In this document: one piece after another, positions 37,205-45,385 of the stretch
How positions within the stretch are numbered: position 1 is the stretch's first letter
Layout: each line of letters starts with the position of its first letter
Origin: Streptomyces meridianus
GTDB lineage: Bacteria; Actinomycetota; Actinomycetes; Streptomycetales; Streptomycetaceae
DNA length: 54,252 nucleotides
Direction: 5' to 3'
Assembly (NCBI RefSeq): GCF_023703325.1
Contig: NZ_JAMQGM010000036.1
Location: 1-54,252, forward strand
Program-made: the position numbers and the translations under genes
Notes under the pieces: model-generated
Databases searched by the model: none
What the model saw: the letters and a program-made list of their open reading frames with translations, nothing else
Told to the model about the DNA's origin: nothing

Positions 37205-37614
37205 CGGCTCTCCTCACTGCGGATGGTCCGGCTGCGGCCACGGAACTCGGCGATGACGTCGTCCCCGCGCAGCACGCTCACGTCGTAGATGCCGCTGCGG
37301 CCGAAGCGGGTGCGCTCCTGAGCGTCGGCGACGAGCACGTCGCCCTCGCGCGCGGGAGCCACGAAGGTGACCTCCGCCCCTGCCGCGACCGTGACCGGCC
37401 CGTGGCTGTTGCATGCGCAGGCGAACGCCGTGTCGGCGAGGAGGAAAAGGTAACCGCCGTGCGCCACGCCGTGGCCGTTGACCATGGCCGCGGTCACCGC
37501 CATCCGGGCGGACGCGAAGCCCTCCCCCACCTCGAGCAGTTCGATGCCCAGGCTCCGGGACGCGCGGTCCGCGGCGAACATCACCTCGGCCGGTCCGGGC
37601 GCCGGCTGTGTCAT
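37201..37614 (-). CDS. paaI: PaaI-type hotdog thioesterase
   Basis: 137 residues, ATG 37614 after GGAGGGAG. Hotdog-fold signature NGHGVAHGGYLFLLADTAFACACN with the catalytic Asp and conserved Asn/His/Gly, then EVTFVAPAREGDVLVADAQERTRFGRSGIYDVSV. It hydrolyses aryl-CoA esters such as hydroxyphenylacetyl-CoA, rescuing trapped CoA in phenylacetate catabolism. Stop and start overlap with paaK (ATGA). The PaaR-like palindrome sits 19 bp upstream of the start. Confidence 0.92.
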   Translation of the reverse strand: MTQPAPGPAEVMFAADRASRSLGIELLEVGEGFASARMAVTAAMVNGHGVAHGGYLFLLADTAFACACNSHGPVTVAAGAEVTFVAPAREGDVLVADAQERTRFGRSGIYDVSVLRGDDVIAEFRGRSRTIRSEESR

Positions 37615-37632
37615 GCCCACTCCCTCCCACCT

Positions 37633-37646
37633 ACCGACCGTTCGGT
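37633..37646. promoter_or_regulatory. PaaR-like (TetR) operator upstream of paaI-paaK
   Basis: ACCGACCGTTCGGT matches the core ACCG-NN-CG-NN-CGGT remembered for corynebacterial PaaR sites (ACTNACCGNNCGNNCGGTNAGT). It is a palindrome with 6 of 7 base pairs matched, placed directly upstream of paaI. Confidence 0.65.
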
Positions 37647-37877
37647 CCGACGTTGTCGCGGGCCAGTTAGCCATCCGGCCGGACGCACTGTCAAGGGATC
37701 CGCCGCAGCCGTCGGCCGCCCGGATCGCCCACCCGGCCCAAGCCCCTCGCGGCGCCGTCGTCACCGGGTTCCGGAGTGCTAAGGAGTCAGGTGCACGGCA
37801 GCGCCGCCGCCGGAGCACCCCAGTGCCGGGCCGCCGGGATCGCGGCAGGCCCGGCATGACGCAGAGAGCGAGGGACC

Positions 37878-38744
37878 ATGACGCGAGTGCTGGTGACGGG
37901 AGCGACGGGAAACGTGGGGCGGCACGTCGTCGCCGGACTCGGGGCCAGAGGCGTGCCCGTACGGGCCTTCAGCCGGGACGCCGGCCGCGCCGCGCAGATC
38001 CTGGGGCCCGGGACCGATATTGCGACGGGCGACTTCGCCGACCCGCACTCGCTGCGCCGCGCTCTCGACGGCGCCGACCGGATGTTCCTGTGCTGCCCCA
38101 ACGACGTCCGTCAGGTGGAGTACGGCACCCATGCCGTCGAGGCGGCTGCCGCCGCCGGTGTCGGCCACCTGGTCATGCTCTCCACAGTGGGCGCCGAACC
38201 GGGCGCCGAGTCGGTGTTCGCCGACCAGCACGGCCGGATCGAGCAGCACGTGCGGACCGAGGAGATCGACCACGTGATCCTCCGGTCCGGCTTCCTCATG
38301 TCGAACATCCTCGGCTCGCTCAGGGCCGTCCGCGAGACCGGCCGCTTCTTCCTGCCCGGCGGCTCCGCCCGGGTGGCGGCAGTCGACCCGCGGGACGTCG
38401 GCGCCTGTGCTGCCGCACTGCTCGCCGGGCCCGGCCGAGGCATCCGGTCGTACGTGGTGACCGGACCGGAGGCCCTGACGTTCGAGGCGTTCGCCCGGGA
38501 ACTGTCCGCCGGCACGGGACGGACGATCGAGTTCACCGACGTCACCGATGACGACGCCGTCGAGGGACTGGTCAGAGCCGGTCGTTCCCGGTGGCTCGCG
38601 GAAGGGATCGTGGGCATGTTCGAGGCACTCAGGGAGGGCGTCAACAGCCGCACCACCGACACGGTGCAGCAGCTGACGGGACAGGAGCCCCGCAGCGCCG
38701 TCGACTTCGCGCGCGACATCCTGAAACCGCTTCTCACCTCCTGA
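37878..38744 (+). CDS. NmrA-like NAD(P)-binding protein
   Basis: 288 residues, ATG 37878 after GAGGGACC. Atypical SDR: N-terminal GATGNVGRHVVAGL (dinucleotide loop), FSRDAGRAA (NADP preference possible), LSTVGAEPGAESVF, ILRSGFLMSNIL, VDPRDVGACAAALL, and YVVTGPEALTFEAFA, the usual C-terminal pattern of NmrA/quinone-oxidoreductase-like members. The Tyr-x3-Lys catalytic pair is not present, so redox sensing or reduction of an unknown substrate are both possible. Divergent from paaI (264 bp) and convergent with the LysM peptidase gene. Confidence 0.85.
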   Translation: MTRVLVTGATGNVGRHVVAGLGARGVPVRAFSRDAGRAAQILGPGTDIATGDFADPHSLRRALDGADRMFLCCPNDVRQVEYGTHAVEAAAAAGVGHLVMLSTVGAEPGAESVFADQHGRIEQHVRTEEIDHVILRSGFLMSNILGSLRAVRETGRFFLPGGSARVAAVDPRDVGACAAALLAGPGRGIRSYVVTGPEALTFEAFARELSAGTGRTIEFTDVTDDDAVEGLVRAGRSRWLAEGIVGMFEALREGVNSRTTDTVQQLTGQEPRSAVDFARDILKPLLTS

Positions 38745-38785
38745 ATCCACCCGGACTCCAGGTGTCCCGGGCGGAGCCAGCAGGA

Positions 38786-39853
38786 TCAGATGTCGACGCC
38801 GTGGATGCGGAGGTAGGCCAGTGGGTCGATGTCCGAGCCGTACTCCGGCCCGGTACGCACCTCGAAGTGCAGATGGGGGCCGGTGCTGTTGCCCGTCGAG
38901 CCCGACCGCCCGATCCGCTGACCGCCGTTGACCGACTGACCGGCGCGCACCGACAGCGCCGACAGGTGCCCGTACTGGCTGTACTTGCCGTCCGGGTGCC
39001 GGATGACGACCTGATAGCCGTAGGCCCCGCCCCAGCCCGCGGTGACGACCCGGCCGCGCGCCATCGCCTTCACCGCGGTACCGGTGGCGACCGGGAAGTC
39101 CACGCCGGTGTGGTGACCGCTGGACCAGCTTCCGCCGGACGAGCGGTAGGGCGTGCTGGGGGCGAAACCGGGCACCGGGGCGGCGATGTCCGCGGACGGG
39201 GCGCGGTCCGCGCGGGGGACGCCGCCGCGCTTTTTGTGCTCGCCGTTCTTCCGCTCGGCGTCAGGGGCTTCCTGCCCGGCGGAGTGCTTGTCTGCAGAAT
39301 CCGGCTGCTGCACGGGGTCCGGCTCCGGCTTCGGCCGGGTCCGCGCGGGCGTCGCGCCGGCCGGAACGCCGGAGGTGCGGCGGTCCCGGTCCTCGTCACG
39401 GAGCACCAGGCGCTGGCCGGGGAGGATCAGATCGGGATCACGGCCGATGGTCCGGCGGTTGCCGGCGTACAGGTCCCTCCACCCGCCGGCGACATGCTCG
39501 GACTCGGCGATCCCGGAGAGCGTGTCACCGCTGACAACCCGGTAGGACGTCGGCCTGGATATGCTCGTCGCGGACCCGCGGTCGCCCTCTTCGTTCCCTC
39601 CCTGCGCGCCCCTGCGCTCTCCGGTTGTTTCCACCCCGGCGTCCCGGACCTCCTTCGCACCGTCGGGACACGCGGTCCGCACCTCGGGCGGCGCGCACCC
39701 CTCCGGCCTGCTCCAGGGCTCCCGGTCCGCAGCGGTCGCGCCGGCGGCGGCCAGCAGCGGAAGGGCGGCGCCCGCGCCGCCCGCGGTGACGGCGAGTGAG
39801 GCGCGGGACAACCGGCTGGGCGGCCGGCGTCGGTGACGTCCCGGATCGGACAT
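38786..39853 (-). CDS. Secreted LysM / M23 metallopeptidase
   Basis: 355 residues from ATG 39853 (GGGGAGGG upstream). Signal region about 1-42 (Arg-rich, then ASLAVTAGGAGAALPLLAAAGATA). One LysM about 102-155 (TSYRVVSGDTLSGIAESEHVAGGWRDLYAGNRRTIGRDPDLILPGQRLVL). A long charged/Pro-rich linker (160-225). M23 domain about 235-345 with zinc motifs HHTGVDFP and HLHFEV, and YGHLSALSVRAGQSVNGGQRIGRSGSTGNSTGPHLHFEV intact in segments. Hydrolyses peptidoglycan cross-links; likely in growth or spore germination. It has a long upstream region that could be a regulated leader. Confidence 0.93.
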   Translation of the reverse strand: MSDPGRHRRRPPSRLSRASLAVTAGGAGAALPLLAAAGATAADREPWSRPEGCAPPEVRTACPDGAKEVRDAGVETTGERRGAQGGNEEGDRGSATSISRPTSYRVVSGDTLSGIAESEHVAGGWRDLYAGNRRTIGRDPDLILPGQRLVLRDEDRDRRTSGVPAGATPARTRPKPEPDPVQQPDSADKHSAGQEAPDAERKNGEHKKRGGVPRADRAPSADIAAPVPGFAPSTPYRSSGGSWSSGHHTGVDFPVATGTAVKAMARGRVVTAGWGGAYGYQVVIRHPDGKYSQYGHLSALSVRAGQSVNGGQRIGRSGSTGNSTGPHLHFEVRTGPEYGSDIDPLAYLRIHGVDI

Positions 39854-40462
39854 GGGCAATCCCTCCCCTGGCACCTGACGATGGCGCGGTTGCCGTGCGC
39901 GGGGGAATTACGTCCGGCCTGCCGTGCGGCGGCCTGCGGTGAACGGCTCCCGCCCCGCGCTCCCGGTACTGCTGGCGCGCAGTCCGGCAGCCAACTGCTC
40001 CCCCCGCTCCCGCCCTGACAGGTCGACGTCCTCCCCAGCCGGCGGCGGGACGCGGCGAGTCCGGCGGACGGGCACTCTCCGGCACGGAGCCGGTGAGCGC
40101 GCCAAAGATATGCGTATCAGCCCACTTGCGGCAAGAGACGGGCAATGTCGGCAGGCCGGACGCTTACCCACACCACTCGCGTTCCCCGCGAGGCCACCGC
40201 TCGGCACCTGCACCGCAGCGGCACTGCTGCTGCGTCGAGTTGCGGTCGGCCCGGCCCCGACCCCGGACACGTCGGCCGTTGCGGAGGGACTGCGGGCGCA
40301 GGCGCAACAGGCTCGTGAAGAGGCGTGCGGCACGGAAATGCGCTCCGCTTCTCCTGCGGATGACTGGCGCACCACGACAACCCGTGGTGTTCTGAGCACG
40401 GACCGTTCCCCGGCCCGCGTGCGTTCCGCATGGAATCGACCATTCCAGCAGGAGGACTGCAG
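39854..40462. other. 609-bp intergenic region with GC-rich leader of the LysM/M23 gene
   Basis: Divergent gap. The 200 nt upstream of the peptidase (minus strand) are highly structured and include GGGAGCGGGGGGAGC (about 39993-40009) and TTCACCGCAGGC (about 39931-39943), which faintly recall the actinomycete c-di-AMP (ydaO) riboswitch that precedes many Streptomyces wall hydrolases. The diagnostic GGGUGAA and CAGCUAACC segments are missing, so the call is weak. The rest holds promoters for both directions. No gene seen. Confidence 0.3.
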
Positions 40463-40681
40463 ATGATCGGCGACGTCCTGTCGAGATTCCTCGAGGTGCT
40501 TCCGCCGGCGGACCGGGAGTGGGTGCAGGCGCAGCCGGGCGAGCATCAGCAGCGGATGGCCGGGCAGTGGGCGCTCGCGGGCAGCCGGCTCGTCAGGCCG
40601 GACGTCTTCGGAGCCGGCCTCACCCGCAGTCCGCAGCATGCCGCCCTGGACATCGTCGCGCTGTACCGGCTCACCCCCTGA
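40463..40681 (+). CDS. Hypothetical protein, 72 residues
   Basis: ATG 40463 lies 7 nt after AGGAGG, a strong start. 72 residues: MIGDVLSRFLEVLPPADREW, a Gln-rich centre, and LTRSPQHAALDIVALYRLTP. No signal peptide, TM helix or cysteine, and it looks like a small soluble helical protein. I do not recognise the family. It stands 128 bp upstream of the baeRF gene on the same strand and may share its transcript. The strong ribosome site and GC3 bias support a real gene. Confidence 0.6.
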   Translation: MIGDVLSRFLEVLPPADREWVQAQPGEHQQRMAGQWALAGSRLVRPDVFGAGLTRSPQHAALDIVALYRLTP

Positions 40682-40809
40682 CCCGGGGACTGCCGGCGGC
40701 CTGCTGCACGGGTCCGGCTCGCGGACACGGATCTGTTCTGCTTCCCCGGAAGGGGGAACCCGGGAAGCGGAACCGATTCCTCTGCGATCCGACGCCGACA
40801 GGAGGCAGC

Positions 40810-41940
40810 ATGCGACTCTCACTCCTCGAGCCGCTCATCGATCGCCCAGGACCGTGGGCCTCCGTCTACACCGAAGTACCCCCCGCATCGACGGCCGACG
40901 CCGTCAAGCAGCGGGAGCTCTCCGCGCGTGCCCTGTGCGACCAGCTGACCGGGCAGGGCGCAGATGCTGCGACCTGCAACTCCCTGTACGAAGCCCTCAG
41001 CAGGCGTCCCGAGGGAGTGGTCGGGTCACCGGGCCGCAGCATCGGACGTGCGGTGTTCGCGACCGAGGGGAAGGTCCTGCTGGACACGCCCATGCCGGGA
41101 CCGCCCCCCGCCACCCTGGCGGCCTGGTCGGCGCTCCCCCGGATCGCTCCCCTGCTCGACGGCCTCGGCGAGGATCCGGTATGTCTGGTGGTCCATGCCG
41201 ACCGCAGCGGCGCCGAGTTCGAACTGCGCAGGGACCTCGGCCGCGACCCCGCCGGCCGCATCCGCAATTCCGGCTGGCCGGTCCGCCGGACGTCCGAGCG
41301 CCCCGAGCGGCACTACCGCGCCGAGGTCGACAGCGCGTGGGAGCACACCGCGCAGGAGATCGCGGACGCCACCCGCGAACTGTGGGAACAGAGCGGCTGC
41401 GAGGTCCTTCTCCTCGTGGGCGAGCCCTGGGTCTGCCACGCGGTCCGCGACCGGATGCCCGAGCCGCTGCGGTCGGCCGCCGCCGAGACCGAGCACACCG
41501 AACGGCCCGGCAGTCCACAGCTGGAACGCGACATCGCCCAGGTGCGTGCCGTTCACGAGGTGGAACACATCGCCGACGTGCTGGACCGGTATCTGGCCGG
41601 GCGGGCGGACCACGGGGGCATGAAGACGGCAGTCGAGAGCCTTCCGGCGCTCGTGCAGGCGGCTCGTGAGCACCGGATCGACACCCTCCTGCTGGCCCCC
41701 GGCGGCACGGACCTCGGCCGCGAGGTCTGGGTGGGCGCCGATCCCGACCAGCTGGGCGTGCGCAGTTCCGAGCTGCACTACCTCGGGGAGATGCATCCGC
41801 AGGCGGCGCGGGCGGACGACGCGCTGCTGCGGTCGGCCGCGGCGAACGGAGCAGAGGCGGTCGTCGTGCACGACCCGGCCGAAGCCCCGGTGGGAGGCAT
41901 CGGTGCCCTGCTCAGGTGGCCGGCCCCGGACCCCCACTGA
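40810..41940 (+). CDS. baeRF / Vms1-like family protein (Rv2629-like)
   Basis: 376 residues, ATG 40810 behind AGGAGGC. It resembles the bacterial archaeo-eukaryotic release factor (baeRF2) group, with an N-terminal variable region, an eRF1 domain-2-like middle (CLVVHADRSGAEFELRRDL ... ERHYRAEVDSAWEHTAQEIADAT, CEVLLLVGEP) and a C-terminal domain-3-like part (ALVQAAREHRIDTLLLAPGG, GGIGALLRWP). Eukaryotic Vms1/ANKZF1 relatives release nascent chains from stalled ribosomes; a peptidyl-tRNA hydrolase or ribosome-associated role is inferred. The GGQ loop is not visible, as in many baeRFs. A perfect terminator separates it from the convergent PHP gene. Confidence 0.8.
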   Translation: MRLSLLEPLIDRPGPWASVYTEVPPASTADAVKQRELSARALCDQLTGQGADAATCNSLYEALSRRPEGVVGSPGRSIGRAVFATEGKVLLDTPMPGPPPATLAAWSALPRIAPLLDGLGEDPVCLVVHADRSGAEFELRRDLGRDPAGRIRNSGWPVRRTSERPERHYRAEVDSAWEHTAQEIADATRELWEQSGCEVLLLVGEPWVCHAVRDRMPEPLRSAAAETEHTERPGSPQLERDIAQVRAVHEVEHIADVLDRYLAGRADHGGMKTAVESLPALVQAAREHRIDTLLLAPGGTDLGREVWVGADPDQLGVRSSELHYLGEMHPQAARADDALLRSAAANGAEAVVVHDPAEAPVGGIGALLRWPAPDPH

Positions 41941-41951
41941 CCGCGGACTCC

Positions 41952-41974
41952 CCGCCCCCGGGCTCCGGGGGCGG
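41952..41974. terminator. Bidirectional terminator between baeRF and PHP genes
   Basis: Perfect 10-bp stem CCGCCCCCGG / CCGGGGGCGG with a 3-nt loop, 12 nt after one stop and 7 nt after the other. Confidence 0.78.
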
Positions 41975-41980
41975 CACGCT

Positions 41981-43027
41981 TCATGCAGACGTGGGGCGCC
42001 GGGGCGCCACACCGGACCGGGTCCACGCGAGGAGTTGTTCCGCGGTCCACGTGGTGATGATCCGCGCCGCCGGGATTCCGGCCTCCTGTGCCCGTGCGCA
42101 GCCGTGGAGCTGCCAGTCCAGCTGTCCGGGCGCGTGCGCGTCGGTGTCGACCGCGAACAGACAGCCGGCGCTCTGCGCCACCGGGAGCAGACGCCGCGGG
42201 GGGTCGAGCCGTTCGGGACGGCAGTTGATCTCGACTGCGGTACCGCCCTGTGCACAGGCTTCGAACACCGCCTCCGCCTCGAACGCCGACTCGGGACGGG
42301 TCCGTCCCGAGAGCAGCCGGCCGGTGCAGTGCCCGAGGATGTCCACGAGCGGGTTGGACACGGCCTCGATCAGGCGACGCGTCATGGCGGCAGCGTCCAT
42401 GCGGAGCTTGGAGTGCACGGAGGCCACCACCACGTCGAGGTGGTCGAGCAGGTCGTCCTGCTGGTCGAGACGGCCGTCCTCGAGGATGTCGCACTCGATA
42501 CCGGTGAGCAGCCGGAAGGGGGCGAGCCCGGCATTGATCTCGTCGACGACGTCGAGCTGCTGCCGGAGCCGGTCCGCGGACAGGCCGCGCGCCACCTTCA
42601 GGCGCGGCGAGTGGTCGGTCAGGACGACCCAGTCATGGCCGAGTTCGCGTGCGGTGCGGGCCATGGTCTCGATCGGGCTCCCGCCGTCCGACCAGTCGGA
42701 GTGCATGTGGCAGTCACCGCGCTGGGCCTGCCGGAGTTCGTCCCCTCCCTCGGCCAGCGGGGAGCGGGGGCGCCGTTCGAGCTCGGTGAGGTATTCGGGA
42801 GTGCGCCCGGCCAGCGCCTCGGTCACCACCTGGGCAGTGACCGGGCCGATGCCTCTGAGCGCAGCGAGCTGGGAGGTCGTGGCGGGGAGTCGGGTGCTGC
42901 CCTCCAGGAGCGAGCGGATGGTTCCGGCCGCGCCGCGGAACGCCCGCACCCGGTACGTGGACGCCTGGTCACGTTCCAGCAGGAAGGCGATGCGTTCCAG
43001 TGCTCGCACGGGATCCATGGCAACCAT
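41981..43027 (-). CDS. PHP-domain protein with PolX-like helix-hairpin-helix
   Basis: 348 residues from ATG 43027 (ATG 43018 also possible). The N-terminal 1-75 is a helical/HhH segment as in DNA polymerase X (ERDQASTYRVRAFRGAAGTIRSL, LAALRGIGPVTAQVV). The nucleotidyltransferase core of PolX is absent. The PHP domain covers about 105-340 with metal ligands in GDCHMHSDWSDGG, VVLTDHSPRL, LLTGIECDIL, VVVASVHSKL, DILGHCTGRLL, and CLFAVDTDAHAPGQL. Probably a phosphoesterase or nuclease acting on DNA or nucleotides. The DNA-repair link is inferred from HhH. Confidence 0.9.
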   Translation of the reverse strand: MVAMDPVRALERIAFLLERDQASTYRVRAFRGAAGTIRSLLEGSTRLPATTSQLAALRGIGPVTAQVVTEALAGRTPEYLTELERRPRSPLAEGGDELRQAQRGDCHMHSDWSDGGSPIETMARTARELGHDWVVLTDHSPRLKVARGLSADRLRQQLDVVDEINAGLAPFRLLTGIECDILEDGRLDQQDDLLDHLDVVVASVHSKLRMDAAAMTRRLIEAVSNPLVDILGHCTGRLLSGRTRPESAFEAEAVFEACAQGGTAVEINCRPERLDPPRRLLPVAQSAGCLFAVDTDAHAPGQLDWQLHGCARAQEAGIPAARIITTWTAEQLLAWTRSGVAPRRPTSA

Positions 43028-43382
43028 GTCCCCCGGCTCCGCCGGGTTTACGCAAGCCGGGGGGGACGGCGGGGGCGGGCAGCGGCGGACCGTCGGAGCC
43101 GGAGCCTGTCTCCGCGCGCCGGACCTCCGTCCGTGCCAGAATTTTTCCGGATGGGGCCGGCGGTTTCCTCCGGTCGGCCCACCGCCGCCACCAGGCGCAG
43201 AAGGGCGCCCTGCACCCTCCCGCCGGCCCCGCGGCCGGCGGCCGGCCGGACCACGGCCCTGGGCGGAGAGCTCCACATGATTCTCAGGACGCTCCATCGA
43301 CGGTTGCGCGGCTGGGTCGCCCGGGCCCATCACGCGATGGCGGTGCTGCACGCCCGGCCGCGGACCTGAGGCCCGCACCGGA
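43028..43382. other. Intergenic region between PHP gene and CDF transporter gene
   Basis: 355 bp between two minus-strand genes. Besides a possible 30-codon plus-strand ORF (43277-43369) no gene is seen. It must contain the promoter of the PHP gene and the end of the CDF transcript. Confidence 0.5.
43277..43369 (+). CDS. Possible 30-residue basic peptide
   Basis: ATG 43277 lies 7 nt after GGAGAG. The peptide is very basic and amphipathic (MILRTLHRRLRGWVARAHHA, then MAVLHARPRT). It could be a real small protein or a chance frame. It sits antisense to the space between two minus-strand genes and ends 14 bp before the CDF gene's stop. Confidence 0.3.
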   Translation: MILRTLHRRLRGWVARAHHAMAVLHARPRT

Positions 43383-44423
43383 TCACGCCTCGGCCGCCTC
43401 GGCCGCCGCGACCTCGAGTTCCCGGCGTTCGCGCCGGGCCCGTTCGCGGTCCTCGGCGGATGCGTCGGTGATGTCGAGGAAGATCTGGTCGACCATGGGC
43501 CAGTCGGTGCAGATGGTGCTGCGCAGCCGCTTGGAGACCTCCTCGACGACCTCGCTGTCCAGTCCGGGCATCAGGTCGATCCGGGCGGCCACGAGCACCG
43601 AATCGGGTCCCAGGCGCATCGTCAGCAGGGTGGTCACCGTGTCGACCTCGGGCCGGCTGTCCAGGAACTCGCGGATCTCCTGCCGCTGCACGGGGTCGAC
43701 CGCTTCGCCGATGAGCTGCTTGCGGCTCTCCCGGCCGAGCTGGTAGGCGACGTACACGAGCAGCATCCCGATGAGCAGGGATGCCCAGGCCTCGTACAGA
43801 ACGTCGCCGGTGACCGCGTGGAGGCCGAGCCCGGCGATGGCCAGCAGGACGCCGAGGCAGGCGGTGCTGTCCTCGGCGAGAACGGTGCGCAGCGCCGGGT
43901 CGTCCGCGGCCCGGAGCTGGCGGAACATGCGGCGTCCCTCCCGCCGGGCCTGACTGCGCACCTGCAGAAGGGCCTTGGCCAGCGAGGTGCCCTCCGCGAT
44001 CAGGGCGACGGTCAGCACGGCGAATCCGACGATGAAGCCGGTGCGCGAGTGCTCGCCCTCGGAACGCATGGCTTCGATGCCTTGGTAGAAGGAGAAGCAG
44101 CCGCCCATGACGAAGATCCCGACGGCCGCGAGCAGCGACCAGAAGAACCGCTCCTTGCCGTAGCCGAACGGGTGGTCGGCATCGGGCTTGCGCTTGCTGC
44201 GGGCCAGGGACGCCAGCAGGAACACCTCGTTGAGGCTGTCCGCGACGGAATGCGCCGCCTCCGACAGAAGTGCGGGCGAGCCCGCGAAGGCACCTCCGAC
44301 GGCTTTGGCGGCGGCGATGACCAGGTTGGCTCCCAGGGCGACGAGGACGGTCACCTTGGTCTTCCCGTCTTCCGCGGCCTGGCCGGTCCGCTCGGATTCC
44401 GCGTGCTGCTGCTGTTCGGTCAT
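43383..44423 (-). CDS. Cation diffusion facilitator (CDF) transporter
   Basis: 346 residues from ATG 44423, with an in-frame GTG at 44459 as an alternative. About five to six TM helices: VTVLVALGANLVIAAAKAV, SEAAHSVADSLNEVFLLASL (metal-site His/Asp motif), ERFFWSLLAAVGIFVMGGCF, TGFIVGFAVLTVALIAEGTSLAKALL, LAEDSTACLGVLLAIAGLGLH with a second Asp, then a C-terminal cytoplasmic domain (about 250-346) with repeated V/D pattern. Probably exports zinc, iron or manganese by proton exchange. The C-terminal Glu/Ala/Arg-rich tail looks disordered. No metal regulator is adjacent. Confidence 0.93.
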   Translation of the reverse strand: MTEQQQHAESERTGQAAEDGKTKVTVLVALGANLVIAAAKAVGGAFAGSPALLSEAAHSVADSLNEVFLLASLARSKRKPDADHPFGYGKERFFWSLLAAVGIFVMGGCFSFYQGIEAMRSEGEHSRTGFIVGFAVLTVALIAEGTSLAKALLQVRSQARREGRRMFRQLRAADDPALRTVLAEDSTACLGVLLAIAGLGLHAVTGDVLYEAWASLLIGMLLVYVAYQLGRESRKQLIGEAVDPVQRQEIREFLDSRPEVDTVTTLLTMRLGPDSVLVAARIDLMPGLDSEVVEEVSKRLRSTICTDWPMVDQIFLDITDASAEDRERARRERRELEVAAAEAAEA

Positions 44424-44567
44424 GCAGCCCGTCTGCCCATGTCGGGCCGGTAGAAGCACGCCGCAGCCATCCGGAGCACTCCACGCCGGATTTACGTCAC
44501 TTTATGTTACGAATGATGTACATGTTGTCGTGCCGTTCCGGCCCCACCTCCACGGAAAGGACCACGC

Positions 44568-45272
44568 ATGAGCAGCAAGTTGATTGCCGCCGCTCTGACC
44601 ACCGCCCTGGCGATCGGTGTGCTGACCGCCGACGTCTCCGGTGCGACCACGCGCCCGCAGAGCGACGGGCCCCGAGCCGCTTCGAGCGGACAGGCCCCCG
44701 GGCCCGACGCCTCGGCGGACGGTGCCAGTAGCACGGCCCGGATGAGCATCGGGCCGCTCGGCAGGGTTCTCACCTCGGTCGATGCGCTCGTCGACGCGGC
44801 GAATCCGCCGTCGGGCTCCGCCCGTACGAACGCACTGCAGGAACGGTTCGCAGCCGTGGACGCGGCCGCGCGGGAACTGCGGGACGCCTACCGGGAGCAG
44901 GCCCTCGGGTCGTTCGCCTCGCTGAGCCCGTCCGTGCCCCTGGCGCGCACGAGCGTCCGCCCGAGCCCGCCGTCGGCCATCGCGGCCGACGACCCGACGA
45001 TCCTGCCGGCGAAGGAGGACGAGCCGAGGATCCTTCCGGCGGAGGCCGGGCAGGAGCCCAGGACGCTCCCGGCCCAGGAGTCGAGCACCAGGCCCGCACC
45101 GCTGGATCTGCACAGCGCCCTGGGCGTCCTCGTCGAGGACGCCCAGGCCCTGGTCGAGACGGCGAGCGACCCGAACGCGGACGAGGCCGCCGTACGCAAG
45201 GCCGCGCAGCCCATCACGCAGGATGCGGTCGCCGTCGTCACCTCGACCGTCCAGGGGATCAAGCGCTCGTGA
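44568..45272 (+). CDS. Secreted hypothetical protein with LPA repeats
   Basis: 234 residues, ATG 44568 after GGAAAGGACC. Signal peptide 1-26 (SSKLIAAALTTALAIGVLTADVSG). An Ala/Ser/Pro-rich body contains two helical segments (about 58-112 RMSIGPLGRVLTSVDALVDA ... AAARELRDAYREQ; about 178-232 LDLHSALGVLVEDAQALV) and three imperfect repeats TILPAKEDEP / RILPAEAGQEP / RTLPAQESS between them. No cysteine. I do not recognise the family. The upstream 60 bp (44490-44530) are AT-rich, likely the promoter. Ends at a long hairpin shared with the convergent acyl-CoA dehydrogenase gene. Confidence 0.75.
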   Translation: MSSKLIAAALTTALAIGVLTADVSGATTRPQSDGPRAASSGQAPGPDASADGASSTARMSIGPLGRVLTSVDALVDAANPPSGSARTNALQERFAAVDAAARELRDAYREQALGSFASLSPSVPLARTSVRPSPPSAIAADDPTILPAKEDEPRILPAEAGQEPRTLPAQESSTRPAPLDLHSALGVLVEDAQALVETASDPNADEAAVRKAAQPITQDAVAVVTSTVQGIKRS

Positions 45273-45280
45273 CCGCCCCT

Positions 45281-45313
45281 GCTGCCGCCCGGCCGGCGCG
45301 GCCGGGTGGCAGC
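45281..45313. terminator. Bidirectional terminator between secreted protein and acyl-CoA dehydrogenase
   Basis: 14-bp stem with one mismatch, GCTGCCGCCCGGCC (45281-45294) / GGCCGGGTGGCAGC (45300-45313), extendable to about 17 bp, loop of 5. Confidence 0.8.
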
Positions 45314-45385
45314 GGGAGCCGGCGTACGGGCCGGGCGCGTTCGGCCGGCCCGAAGCTTCCCGGGAATGTGCCGGAGGGACGCCGG

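Noticed and set aside
39915..40030. Firm c-di-AMP riboswitch call
   Set aside because: The conserved GGGUGAA and CAGCUAACC blocks could not be found; kept only as a weak lead.
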